This document shows, piece by piece, positions 5,702 to 12,370 of a DNA stretch of 17,756 nt; the stretch's first letter is position 1; the number at the start of each line of letters is the position of its first letter. The notes beneath the pieces are model-generated. The model worked only from the letters and a program-made list of their open reading frames with translations, had not been told where the DNA came from and did not search any database. Source of the DNA: a bacterium (GTDB lineage Archaea > Nanobdellota > Nanobdellia > Pacearchaeales > GW2011-AR1); NCBI GenBank assembly GCA_030588935.1, contig JAUUWR010000008.1, forward strand, positions 1 through 17,756, given 5' to 3'. The position numbers and the translations under genes are program-made.

Positions 5702-6181
5702 TCAAAACCTCGCCTTATCAGTCTTTTTTAATTCTTCTAAATGTTTTTTTCCTTCTTTTGTAAGTTCAAACTTAGCTTGAACATATCCTTTATTTAATAA
5801 ATCTTTTAAAAGGATTCTCCAAACCCCTCTTATACTAATATTAGTAATATAACTAACTGCTTCTGGGGTGGATTTTTTATTTAATTCTTCAACAACTTCT
5901 AAAACTTCTTTTTTTACTTTTTTTCCTATTTCAACAAAATTTTTCCCTGTAGCACCTTCTCTTGAAACCATAACTTTCTGCCCTCTTGTCTTTTTCTTCT
6001 TCTTTGTTTTCAACCATCTTGCTTTTTCTAGTTTCCTAACATGTGGTAATAAATTCTTATATGCAATTCCAACCTCTTTAGCTAAATCGGTTAAAGAGTA
6101 ATTTCTAATTAACAATATTCTTAAGATTTTCAAATCTATTTCATTAGTCATTATTTCTTTAGTCTGCTTACCTATTTCCAT
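5702..6181 (-). CDS. Double winged-helix transcriptional regulator
   Basis: DNA-binding regulator of 159 aa with two apparent winged-helix units. The first (about residues 13-80) has IDLKILRILLIRNYSLTDLA, then KEVGIAYKNLLPHVRKLEKARW, and a basic wing (KTKKKKKTRGQKVMVS). The second (about 100-152) has TPEAVSYITNISIRGVWRIL followed by LLNKGYVQAKFELTKEGKKH, where L-T-x-E-G-K is typical of MarR/ArsR-like domains. It is first in an operon with the nuclease-like and two-TM genes; its stop abuts the next frame. A perfect 12-bp palindromic TATA box lies 24-35 nt upstream, the kind of site such a protein could bind for autoregulation. The start at 6181 fits a leaderless transcript. Target genes unknown. 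Confidence 0.78.
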   Translation of the reverse strand: MEIGKQTKEIMTNEIDLKILRILLIRNYSLTDLAKEVGIAYKNLLPHVRKLEKARWLKTKKKKKTRGQKVMVSREGATGKNFVEIGKKVKKEVLEVVEELNKKSTPEAVSYITNISIRGVWRILLKDLLNKGYVQAKFELTKEGKKHLEELKKTDKARF

Positions 6182-6204
6182 TTTATTACTTTAATAGGAA
6201 ATAG

Positions 6205-6216
6205 GTATTTAAATAC
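6205..6216 (-). promoter_or_regulatory. Palindromic TATA box of the regulator operon
   Basis: GTATTTAAATAC is a perfect 12-bp palindrome. On the minus strand it follows a purine-rich CCGAAAA (BRE-like), centred about 29 nt before the ATG at 6181, so transcription should start about three bases before the start codon. Its symmetry means it could also bind a dimeric regulator. Confidence 0.65.
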
Positions 6217-6303
6217 TTTTCGGTTGGTAGAGTAATAAAATACTTTTTACTAACTCTTGAAAAACTAATGATGATTAGGCGTTTGAGTGTTCTTGATTAT
6301 AAG

Positions 6304-6318
6304 AATATATTTAAAAGT
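6304..6318 (+). promoter_or_regulatory. TATA promoter of the SpoIIM-like gene
   Basis: ATATATTTAAAAGTA is a good archaeal TATA box, centred about 45 nt before the ATG at 6355, leaving a leader of roughly 20 nt. The leader carries AGGTG (6345-6349), complementary to the archaeal 16S rRNA 3' end, five bases before that ATG. Both signals argue against the upstream ATG at 6268. Confidence 0.6.
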
Positions 6319-6354
6319 ATCTTATTCTATTACATAATAAGAAAAGGTGTAAAG

Positions 6355-7215
6355 ATGTTAGAAATGCTTGTTAATCCGAAGAAAGCTGAAAAAAGGCCAT
6401 GGGAAATGTTTTTTGTGGGGGCGTTTTATGCAACAGTTTCTCTGTTGTTGGTCAAATGGATTTTTTCAAGCGACCCTGTTTTATCAAAATATATCGGAAT
6501 ACTTGTTGTAACTTTTTGTGTTATGTTTTCTATTCCTTTTATGTATTATGCTTTTAAAAATGAAGAAGAAAAAGATTTACGAATAAAAGGATTTAAAAGA
6601 CTTTTAATAGAACATAATAAGATTCTCCTTGCATTTATGTTTTTGTTTTTTGGATTTATTGTTGCTTTTTCATTTTGGTATATTGTTTTTCCTACTGGAA
6701 ATCAAAGTTTTAGAGCTCAGATTGAAACCTATTGTATGATAAACAAGCCAGCTCATTTTGATGAGTGCATTAGCGAATATGGGGTAAAGCAGGTCTCAAA
6801 AACAACTGCATTTTTGACAGCAAAAGACAAAATAGTTAATATTTTTGCAAATAATATTTATGTCTTGATTTTTACCTTGGTTTTTTCATTAATTTTTGGT
6901 GCAGGGGCGATATTTATTTTAGCCTGGAATGCCAGTGTAATAAGTTCTGCAATTGGAATTTTTTCTAAATCTAATTTACTTAATTTGCCGTTAGGGGTAG
7001 CAAGATATATGATACATGGTATTCCTGAAATTGGGGCTTATTTTACAGGAGCTTTAGCAGGAGGAATTATTAGTATTGCTGTAATCAAACATGATATTCA
7101 TTCAGAAAAATTTTGGGTGATTTTGCAGGATTCGTTGAATTTGGTGATAGTTTCTGTTGTTCTATTATTTGTTGCAGCGTTAATTGAGGTTTTTATTACG
7201 CCGGCTATATTTTAA
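6355..7215 (+). CDS. SpoIIM / stage II sporulation protein M-like
   Basis: Archaeal SpoIIM-family (DUF95) multi-pass membrane protein, 286 aa. The N-terminus MLEMLVNPKKAEKRPWEMF is the usual start of archaeal homologues and is preferred to the ATG at 6268, since a TATA box lies between them and AGGTG precedes the 6355 ATG. Predicted TMs lie at about residues 19-36, 46-64, 85-110, 166-190, 220-245 and 258-280. The loop HGIPEIGAYFTGALAGG (about 223-239) is the conserved family motif. A loop between TM3 and TM4 contains two cysteines (YCMINKPAHFDEC), which could form a disulphide outside the cell. In sporulating bacteria SpoIIM takes part in septal peptidoglycan remodelling; archaea have neither process and the archaeal role is unknown. 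The gene appears monocistronic. Confidence 0.88.
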   Translation: MLEMLVNPKKAEKRPWEMFFVGAFYATVSLLLVKWIFSSDPVLSKYIGILVVTFCVMFSIPFMYYAFKNEEEKDLRIKGFKRLLIEHNKILLAFMFLFFGFIVAFSFWYIVFPTGNQSFRAQIETYCMINKPAHFDECISEYGVKQVSKTTAFLTAKDKIVNIFANNIYVLIFTLVFSLIFGAGAIFILAWNASVISSAIGIFSKSNLLNLPLGVARYMIHGIPEIGAYFTGALAGGIISIAVIKHDIHSEKFWVILQDSLNLVIVSVVLLFVAALIEVFITPAIF

Positions 7216-7252
7216 TAGTTATAGTTTTATTTTAATATTTTAAATTATAAGT

Positions 7253-7264
7253 AAATTTAAAAAG
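7253..7264 (+). promoter_or_regulatory. TATA promoter of the zinc-ribbon/aglB operon
   Basis: AAATTTAAAAAG, centred 37 nt before the ATG at 7295, is nearly identical to the boxes before the GPT (10587) and methyltransferase (12337) genes. An AGGT (7285-7288) lies six bases before the start codon. Confidence 0.6.
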
Positions 7265-7294
7265 AGTCTTATTTTATTATTTTTAGGTAAAAAA

Positions 7295-7441
7295 ATGGTA
7301 AAATGGGTATGTAGTGGATGTAATTTTAGATTAGAGTCAGAAAATCCAAAAGAATGCCCTTATTGTGGCAGAGATTCTCTTGAAAAAGAACCTTCTGCTG
7401 AAGAATTATTAGATGAGGTTAAGAGATTGTTGGAGGACTAA
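7295..7441 (+). CDS. 48-aa zinc-ribbon protein, rubredoxin/Rpb12-like
   Basis: Very small protein of 48 aa. It starts MVKWVCSGCNFRLE, with Cys at 6 and 9, and continues ECPYCGRDSLEKE, with Cys at 21 and 24: a C-x2-C...C-x2-C treble, the knuckle pair of a zinc ribbon as in Rpb12, rubredoxin-like and ribosomal small zinc proteins. The C-terminal half is an acidic amphipathic helix (SAEELLDEVKRLLED). Function is not assigned; similar archaeal microproteins are annotated as zinc-ribbon or rubredoxin-like. It has its own TATA box and an AGGT site, and its stop is 13 bases before the aglB start, so the two are likely one transcript. TATA, start and both Cys pairs make it a convincing gene despite its size. 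Confidence 0.8.
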   Translation: MVKWVCSGCNFRLESENPKECPYCGRDSLEKEPSAEELLDEVKRLLED

Positions 7442-7454
7442 TATAAGATTAAAA

Positions 7455-10454
7455 ATGGATGAAGAAAGAGAAAAGACGGAAGAAAATAATCTTGAAGGTA
7501 ATATTAAGAAAACTGAGAATGGGGAAGGTCAAATAGAAAGCAGAGTTGAAGAGAATAGAATAGAAGACAGCAAGATTGAAGGTAGCGAGATAAAGGATAG
7601 TAAAATAGAAGATAGCAAGATTATAGACAGCAATATAGAAGACAGTAAAATAAAAGAAAGCGAGATAATTGAAAAAGAAATAAAGCATGTTCATATAGAT
7701 GAAGGCAGATTAATTGAAGAAAGAAAAGAAAAAATTCTGAATTTTTTTAAAAACAAACAGATTTGGGTTTTAGGTGTTTTAATTATTGCTGTAATTTTAG
7801 GGGTTTATATTAGAAGTATGCCTATGCATGACCATGGCGGGAACCCGGGTTTGTGGGATATTACAACAAATACTTGGACATTAGGTCCTGATTTAGACCC
7901 CTGGATATTTACAAGATATGCTAAAATAATTGTTGAAGAAGGAAGCTTGCCAAAAATGGATGTGATGCGGAATGTTCCTTTAGGGTTTAATACTGGTTGG
8001 GAAACTAATTTATTACCTTACATGATTGCAGGAACTTATTATTTTCTTAATATATTTGGAGAATCAAGTGTAATATATGCAGCAACTATTTTTCCAGTTA
8101 TTATGTTTGCTTTAACTATTATTGTATTCTTTTTATTTGTAAGAGAGATTTTTGTTAGAAAATCTAAAAAAAGTATGACCAAAGCTAATATTATTGCATT
8201 GATTTCAAGTTTTTTCATGATAGTTATTCCTGCATTTTTACCAAGAACAATTGCAGGAATCCCAGAAAAAGAGTCTGCTGCTTTCTTTTTCATGTTTCTT
8301 GCTTTTTATTTATTTTTGAAGGCATGGAAGTCCAACACTCTAAAAAAAGCTGTAATTTTTGGGGTTTTAGCAGGTATTTCTACTGCATTAATGGGACTGA
8401 TTTCTGGATTAGTTGTTTATATTTTTGTTACAGTTGCAATTGCGAGTTTGATAGCATTTATTTTAAATAAGGCTCATAAAAAAGAATTTATTATATATTT
8501 ACTATGGTTATTTTTTTCATTTACATTGATATTATTATTTTCAAACAGATTTAGCTTAAAAGGATTAATTAGTTCCTCAGATACTGGTTTGGCTTTTTTA
8601 GTTTTTTTTATTTTTTTAATACATTTTATTATTTGGAATACAAAATTATCTCAAATAAAATTTTTCAAAGAAACTAAAATACCTAAAAATCTTGTTTCTT
8701 TAAGTCTTGGAATTATTTTAGCAATAATATTAGTTTCTGTATTTTTTGGTCCAGGTTTTATTATTGAAAAAATAAAAGCAATAAATCAGGCGATTTTTAC
8801 ACCTACTACGGGAAGATGGAATATAACTGTTGCAGAAAATAGACAACCTTATTTTACAGAATGGGGAGCAAGTTTTGGGCCTTTTTTAAAAAATATCCCT
8901 ATTTTGTTCTGGTTATTTTTTATTGGTTCTGTTGTTTTATTTAAAAAAATGCTAAATAAAATAAAAAAGAAAGATTCTTGGATTTTAACAGGACTTTATA
9001 TTTTATTCTTTTTTGGTTTAGTTTTTTCAAGATATTCTTCTTCAAGCATGTTTAATGGAGTAAATTTTATCAGCAAGGCATTTTATGGCATTTCTGTTTT
9101 ATTATTTATAGGAGTTTTTATTTATTATTATACTAAATATTCTAAAGAAAGAAATAGAGAATTTGAAAAAATAAATTATGGATTCTTTCTTTTATTTGCA
9201 TTATTCTTTTTATGTTTATTTACTGCAAGGGGGGCAGTTAGATTAATTATGGTGCTAGCCCCTATTGCCCCTATTTTTGTTGGATATTTAATTGTGGAAT
9301 GTATTGAAAAATTTAGAGAGGTAAAAGATGAAACATGGAAAATTATTTTTGGAGTTGTTGTGATTGTAATTCTATTAGCTAGTATTTTTACTTTTTGGAC
9401 TTTTTATAAAACCACAAAAGCTCAGGCATATAATTTTGTTCCTTCTCCTTATAATCAACAATGGCAGAAAGCAATGCAGTGGGTAAGAGAAAATACAGAT
9501 GAGCCTGTAATAACTGAAGAAAGATATGAAGGTCCTGTTTTTGGGCATTGGTGGGATTATGGTTATTGGGTATTAAGTATTGGGAATAGGGCAACTATTT
9601 TAGATGGGGCGAATGCTAGAGGTTTTTGGAATTATTGGATGGGGAGATTTGTTTTAACAGGAGATAATCAAAAAGATGCTTTAGAATTTTTATATGCACA
9701 TAATGCGACACATTTTTTAATAGATTCGAGTGATATTGGAAAATATGGTGCATTTTCAAGCATTGGAAGTAATGAAGATTATGATAGATATTCTTGGATT
9801 GGAACTTTTGTTTTAGATGAAAAACAAACTCAAGAAACAAAAAACCAAACTATTTTTATTTATAGTGGGGGGGTTGCATTAGATGAGGATTTAATAATTA
9901 ATGAAAGTGGAAAACAGGTTTTGCTTCCAAATCAAGGAGCAGGAATAGGTGCTATAGTGCTACCAACAGAAAAAGAAGAAAATATTGTTGATACTTTTGC
10001 ACAACCATATATTCTCGCAGTTTATCAAGGCAGACAATATAAAATTAATTTAAGATATTTATCTGTTTATGGAAAATTTTTTGATTTTGGTTCTGGGATT
10101 AAGGCTTGTGCTTATATTTTTCCAAACATAATTCAGCAGGGACAAGGAATCAATTCAAACCCAATAGGGGCTGCTATGCTCATATCTCCAAGATTAATGA
10201 GGGGAATGTTCTCTCAAGTATATCTCCTTAACGACCCTCTTAATAATTTTCCTAATTTTAAATTAGTGTATACTGAACCAAACCTTATGATAAATAGTTT
10301 AAGAGGCCAGGGAATAGACCTGCCTGAATTTGTTTATTATCAGGGGATTCAAGGACCAATAAAAATATGGGAAATTGAGTATACAGGGGATGAAGAAATT
10401 GTGGAAAAATATTTGGATACAGATGCTTCTAAATATATAAACTGGAGTTTGTGA
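7455..10454 (+). CDS. aglB: AglB/STT3 oligosaccharyltransferase
   Basis: Single-subunit oligosaccharyltransferase (STT3/AglB, EC 2.4.99 class) that moves a lipid-linked glycan to Asn in N-x-S/T sequons outside the cell. From the ATG at 7455 it is 999 aa: an acidic N-terminal extension (1-100) with pentapeptide repeats, about 13 TMs (first at 103-119), then a soluble C-terminal domain. Catalytic motifs are all visible: D146-x-D148 in the first external loop, PEKE with E271/E273, TVAE (458-461), WWDYG (699-703) and a DK-type motif D760-x-x-K763. The upstream in-frame ATG at 7413 lies inside the zinc-ribbon gene and would add 14 atypical residues, so 7455 is preferred. The glycan genes from 10619 to 17182 probably supply its donor. 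The extension is unusual for this family. Confidence 0.95.
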   Translation: MDEEREKTEENNLEGNIKKTENGEGQIESRVEENRIEDSKIEGSEIKDSKIEDSKIIDSNIEDSKIKESEIIEKEIKHVHIDEGRLIEERKEKILNFFKNKQIWVLGVLIIAVILGVYIRSMPMHDHGGNPGLWDITTNTWTLGPDLDPWIFTRYAKIIVEEGSLPKMDVMRNVPLGFNTGWETNLLPYMIAGTYYFLNIFGESSVIYAATIFPVIMFALTIIVFFLFVREIFVRKSKKSMTKANIIALISSFFMIVIPAFLPRTIAGIPEKESAAFFFMFLAFYLFLKAWKSNTLKKAVIFGVLAGISTALMGLISGLVVYIFVTVAIASLIAFILNKAHKKEFIIYLLWLFFSFTLILLFSNRFSLKGLISSSDTGLAFLVFFIFLIHFIIWNTKLSQIKFFKETKIPKNLVSLSLGIILAIILVSVFFGPGFIIEKIKAINQAIFTPTTGRWNITVAENRQPYFTEWGASFGPFLKNIPILFWLFFIGSVVLFKKMLNKIKKKDSWILTGLYILFFFGLVFSRYSSSSMFNGVNFISKAFYGISVLLFIGVFIYYYTKYSKERNREFEKINYGFFLLFALFFLCLFTARGAVRLIMVLAPIAPIFVGYLIVECIEKFREVKDETWKIIFGVVVIVILLASIFTFWTFYKTTKAQAYNFVPSPYNQQWQKAMQWVRENTDEPVITEERYEGPVFGHWWDYGYWVLSIGNRATILDGANARGFWNYWMGRFVLTGDNQKDALEFLYAHNATHFLIDSSDIGKYGAFSSIGSNEDYDRYSWIGTFVLDEKQTQETKNQTIFIYSGGVALDEDLIINESGKQVLLPNQGAGIGAIVLPTEKEENIVDTFAQPYILAVYQGRQYKINLRYLSVYGKFFDFGSGIKACAYIFPNIIQQGQGINSNPIGAAMLISPRLMRGMFSQVYLLNDPLNNFPNFKLVYTEPNLMINSLRGQGIDLPEFVYYQGIQGPIKIWEIEYTGDEEIVEKYLDTDASKYINWSL
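7560..7697 (+). repeat. Pentapeptide-repeat tract in AglB N-terminus
   Basis: Residues 36-81 of AglB are near-perfect five-residue repeats of form I-[EKI]-[DGE]-S-[KEN] (IEDSK IEGSE IKDSK IEDSK, then IIDSN IEDSK IKESE IIEKE), encoded by an imperfect 15-nt tandem repeat. Read as S-x-I-x-[DG], the register matches the pentapeptide-repeat beta-helix pattern (small residue at i-2, Leu/Ile/Phe at i). It is predicted cytosolic, before TM1. Confidence 0.8.
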
Positions 10455-10531
10455 AAAGGGCTTATAAGAAGATAATTAAATTTATGAAAAGATCAAAGAG
10501 ATTGAGAAATAAAAAGAATAAAATTGCTTGA
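10451..10531 (+). CDS. Possible 26-aa basic peptide
   Basis: A GTG overlaps the aglB stop codon (GTGA) and opens a 26-codon frame for a strongly basic peptide (VKRAYKKIIKFMKRSKRLRN, then KKNKIA). The 4-base overlap is typical of coupled genes, but the length, start codon and low-complexity Lys/Arg content make chance quite possible. No family is recognised. Confidence 0.2.
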   Translation: MKRAYKKIIKFMKRSKRLRNKKNKIA

Positions 10532-10555
10532 CTTAACAGAACACTAATAAGCAAT
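10523..10555 (+). terminator. Hairpin downstream of aglB
   Basis: ATTGCTT (10523-10529) is the exact reverse complement of AAGCAAT (10549-10555), around a 19-nt loop. It is in the aglB-GPT spacer ahead of the next promoter. The following sequence is A-rich rather than T-rich, so a terminator role is doubtful. Confidence 0.2.
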
Positions 10556-10586
10556 ATTTAAAGCAAAAAATCTATAAAAGATATGT

Positions 10587-10598
10587 AAATTTTAAAAA
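10587..10598 (+). promoter_or_regulatory. TATA promoter of the GPT-gtrA operon
   Basis: AAATTTTAAAAA, centred about 26 nt before the ATG at 10619, predicts a nearly leaderless message. TTTTTAGGT (10606-10614) follows, as before prefoldin and the zinc-ribbon gene. Confidence 0.6.
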
Positions 10599-10618
10599 CC
10601 TTAAATTTTTAGGTAATT

Positions 10619-11632
10619 ATGGAAATCGCGTTATTCCTAACCCTATTAATTAGTTTTATCTTAACAGCTTTAATTTTGCCAAAATGGATTAAAAAATGCT
10701 GTAAGATTGGACTTTTATGGGAGGATATGAATAAATACGGTCATCCAAAAAAAGCTGCTTCTTCTGGCGGGATTATTGTTATTATGGCCTTTACATTAGG
10801 GGTTTTATCTTATGTTGCTATAAAAACTTTTATTATTAAAGGTGACAATATAGCCCTTGAAATTTTTGCTTTGTTAGGTGTTATTTTGATTCTAGCAATT
10901 ATTGGCCTAACTGATGATTTATTAGGATGGCAACATGGAGGCTTGTCAGTAAAATTAAGATTATTTTTAATTCTTGCAGCATCAATTCCTTTAGTTGTAA
11001 TAAATGCTGGGGATCATAAAATAGCCCTCCCTTTTTTAGGAGTCACGAATTTAGGAATTTTATATCCTCTTGTTTTAATTCCATTGGGAATTATGGGAGC
11101 AACAACCACTTATAATTTTTTAGCAGGTTTTAATGGATTGGAAGCAGGACAAGGAATTATAATCTTATCTTTCCTTTCCTTTATTGCTTATGTAACAGGT
11201 TCTTCATGGTTAGCATTAATTGGATTATGCATGGTTGCTTCATTATTAGTTTTTTATTATTATAATAAATTTCCTGCAAAAATTTTTCCAGGAGATATTT
11301 TAACTTACTCTATTGGGGCCTTAATAGCAAGTATGGCAATTTTAGGGAATTTTGAAAAAATAGCAATATTTATATTCATCCCTTATATTATAGAAACCAT
11401 GTTAAAATTAAGAGGGAGATTAAAAAAACAATCATTTGCTTTACCTCAAAAAGATTGGAGTTTAGAAATGCCTTATAAAAAAATCTATGGTTTGACTCAT
11501 TTATCTCTTTTTATTTTGAAGAAATTTAAGAAAAAAGTTTATGAAAAAGATGTTGTTTATTTAATTTTTATTTTTCAGATAATTATTTGTTTTTTAGCTT
11601 TGATTATTTTTAGGGAGGGCATATTCCAATGA
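10619..11632 (+). CDS. Polyprenyl-P GlcNAc-1-P transferase-like (GPT)
   Basis: Membrane enzyme of the GPT/MraY/WecA/AglH family that transfers a sugar-1-phosphate from a UDP-sugar (probably UDP-GlcNAc) to dolichyl/polyprenyl phosphate, the first committed step of lipid-linked glycan assembly. The 337-aa product has about ten TMs. Key motifs are KAASSGG (45-51, uridine-side loop), the Mg-binding D99-D100-LLG, NFLAGFNGLEAGQG (166-179, counterpart of the NxxNxxDGxDGL motif with N/E substitutions as in eukaryotic-like ALG7), and FPGD (223-226). These fit the archaeal AglH/ALG7 branch better than MraY. The stop overlaps gtrA (ATGA), and aglB lies upstream. Sugar specificity is inferred from the family, not visible here. 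Confidence 0.88.
   Translation: MEIALFLTLLISFILTALILPKWIKKCCKIGLLWEDMNKYGHPKKAASSGGIIVIMAFTLGVLSYVAIKTFIIKGDNIALEIFALLGVILILAIIGLTDDLLGWQHGGLSVKLRLFLILAASIPLVVINAGDHKIALPFLGVTNLGILYPLVLIPLGIMGATTTYNFLAGFNGLEAGQGIIILSFLSFIAYVTGSSWLALIGLCMVASLLVFYYYNKFPAKIFPGDILTYSIGALIASMAILGNFEKIAIFIFIPYIIETMLKLRGRLKKQSFALPQKDWSLEMPYKKIYGLTHLSLFILKKFKKKVYEKDVVYLIFIFQIIICFLALIIFREGIFQ
11613..11619 (+). promoter_or_regulatory. Strong Shine-Dalgarno inside the GPT gene
   Basis: GGGAGGG lies within the last GPT codons, nine bases before the gtrA ATG. This is the clearest ribosome-binding site in the window and fits an internal operon gene that cannot use leaderless initiation. Confidence 0.6.
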
Positions 11633-12018
11633 ATCATTTTAAGAAATTTGTAATATTTTGTTTTGTTGGCTTTGGAGCATTTTTAATTTCCTGGATTTTT
11701 TTTAATATTATTTATAAAATTAGTTCCCGGTTTGTTTTTTCAATGATAATTTCTGCAATTATTTCAATGATATTTAATTTTAATGTCAATAGAAACCTTA
11801 CTTTTTCTGCAAGAGGGCACTCGATTAAAAAACAGGTTATCCGCTGGCTTATTGTTTATGTGGTTTCCATTTCAATAAATATCTCAGTGGCAAAATTAGT
11901 TTTATTAGCTTTAGGGGAAAGTTTACTAAATGTTAATATCGCCTTCCTCGCAGGGGTGGCTGTGGGAATTCCAATCGGTTTCCTTGGTTCTTTATTGTGG
12001 GCTTTTAAGAAGGATTAA
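11629..12018 (+). CDS. GtrA-family membrane protein (flippase-like)
   Basis: GtrA-family protein, 129 aa with four predicted TMs (about residues 5-26, 36-52, 70-93 and 102-124). The start FKKFVIFCFVGFGAFLISW and the central FNFNVNRNLTFSA (about 47-59) are the family's recognisable segments: N-x-x-N-R-x-x-T-F. GtrA proteins are proposed to move polyprenyl-linked monosaccharides across the membrane, partnering a polyprenyl-phosphate glycosyltransferase (GtrB-type); the GT2 on the other strand could be that partner if it were intact. The start overlaps the GPT stop by four bases (ATGA) with a strong Shine-Dalgarno upstream, so the two are translated together. Family assignment is firm, transport direction and substrate inferred. 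Confidence 0.88.
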   Translation: MNHFKKFVIFCFVGFGAFLISWIFFNIIYKISSRFVFSMIISAIISMIFNFNVNRNLTFSARGHSIKKQVIRWLIVYVVSISINISVAKLVLLALGESLLNVNIAFLAGVAVGIPIGFLGSLLWAFKKD

Positions 12019-12042
12019 ATTTGAATATTTGTAATACTATAT

Positions 12043-12165
12043 AATTTTTATCAAAAATGACATCCAATAACTAAAGGTGGTGTTTTGAGTTAAGTAATAA
12101 ATATGAGATAAAAATTCAGAGTATGAAACAGGTTTTCCTTAGCAAGGGCAACTAACGTTTCCCCA
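12043..12165 (+). ncRNA. Structured segment in the 352-nt gtrA-MTase gap
   Basis: Positions 12019-12370 contain no convincing gene. AATTTTTATC (12043-12052) is the exact reverse complement of GATAAAAATT (12107-12116), a 10-bp stem enclosing TAACT/AGTTA (12068-12072 with 12088-12092). Next come CCTT-AGC-AAGG (12137-12147) and GAAAC/GTTTC (12125-12129 with 12157-12161). GTATGAA...GTTTTCC, and CTAACGTTTCCCC further on, resemble the elements at 2641 and 4023. The rest to 12336 is AT-rich without a pattern I can support, then a TATA box. Could be a 3' UTR structure of the GPT-gtrA operon or a separate small RNA. Confidence 0.35.
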
Positions 12166-12336
12166 TAAGTAAAAATAATTTAACAAATTATTATAATAAA
12201 AAAATTGCTTTAGGGGATATGGTTTTAAACTGAAGATATATAGAAATACTAGACAAGAATTATAATGTCTTTTTTATTGAAATAAAATTAAAATCAAAAA
12301 TTTATGGATTTTTTTATTATATATTTTGTCCTTAGT

Positions 12337-12349
12337 AAAATTTAAAAAC
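12337..12349 (+). promoter_or_regulatory. TATA promoter of the methyltransferase gene
   Basis: AAAATTTAAAAAC is centred about 28 nt before the ATG at 12371, predicting a leaderless message and supporting that start. Confidence 0.6.
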
Positions 12350-12370
12350 AAACCTTAATTTAAGTAAAAG

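Noticed and set aside
5868..6101. 77-codon + strand frame inside the regulator gene
   Set aside because: Phe/Ser-rich antisense shadow without a start signal; the minus-strand winged-helix gene explains the region.
6268..6354. Upstream ATG at 6268 for the SpoIIM-like gene
   Set aside because: The added 29 residues are not typical of the family, and a TATA box and AGGTG lie between it and the ATG at 6355.
7449..7694. 81-codon minus-strand frame antisense to the AglB N-terminus
   Set aside because: Its Phe/Tyr-rich product is the complement of the AglB pentapeptide repeats; no promoter or start signal supports it.
7560..7697. CRISPR array or satellite repeat
   Set aside because: The 15-nt periodic repeat is in frame and encodes the AglB pentapeptide tract; there are no spacers.
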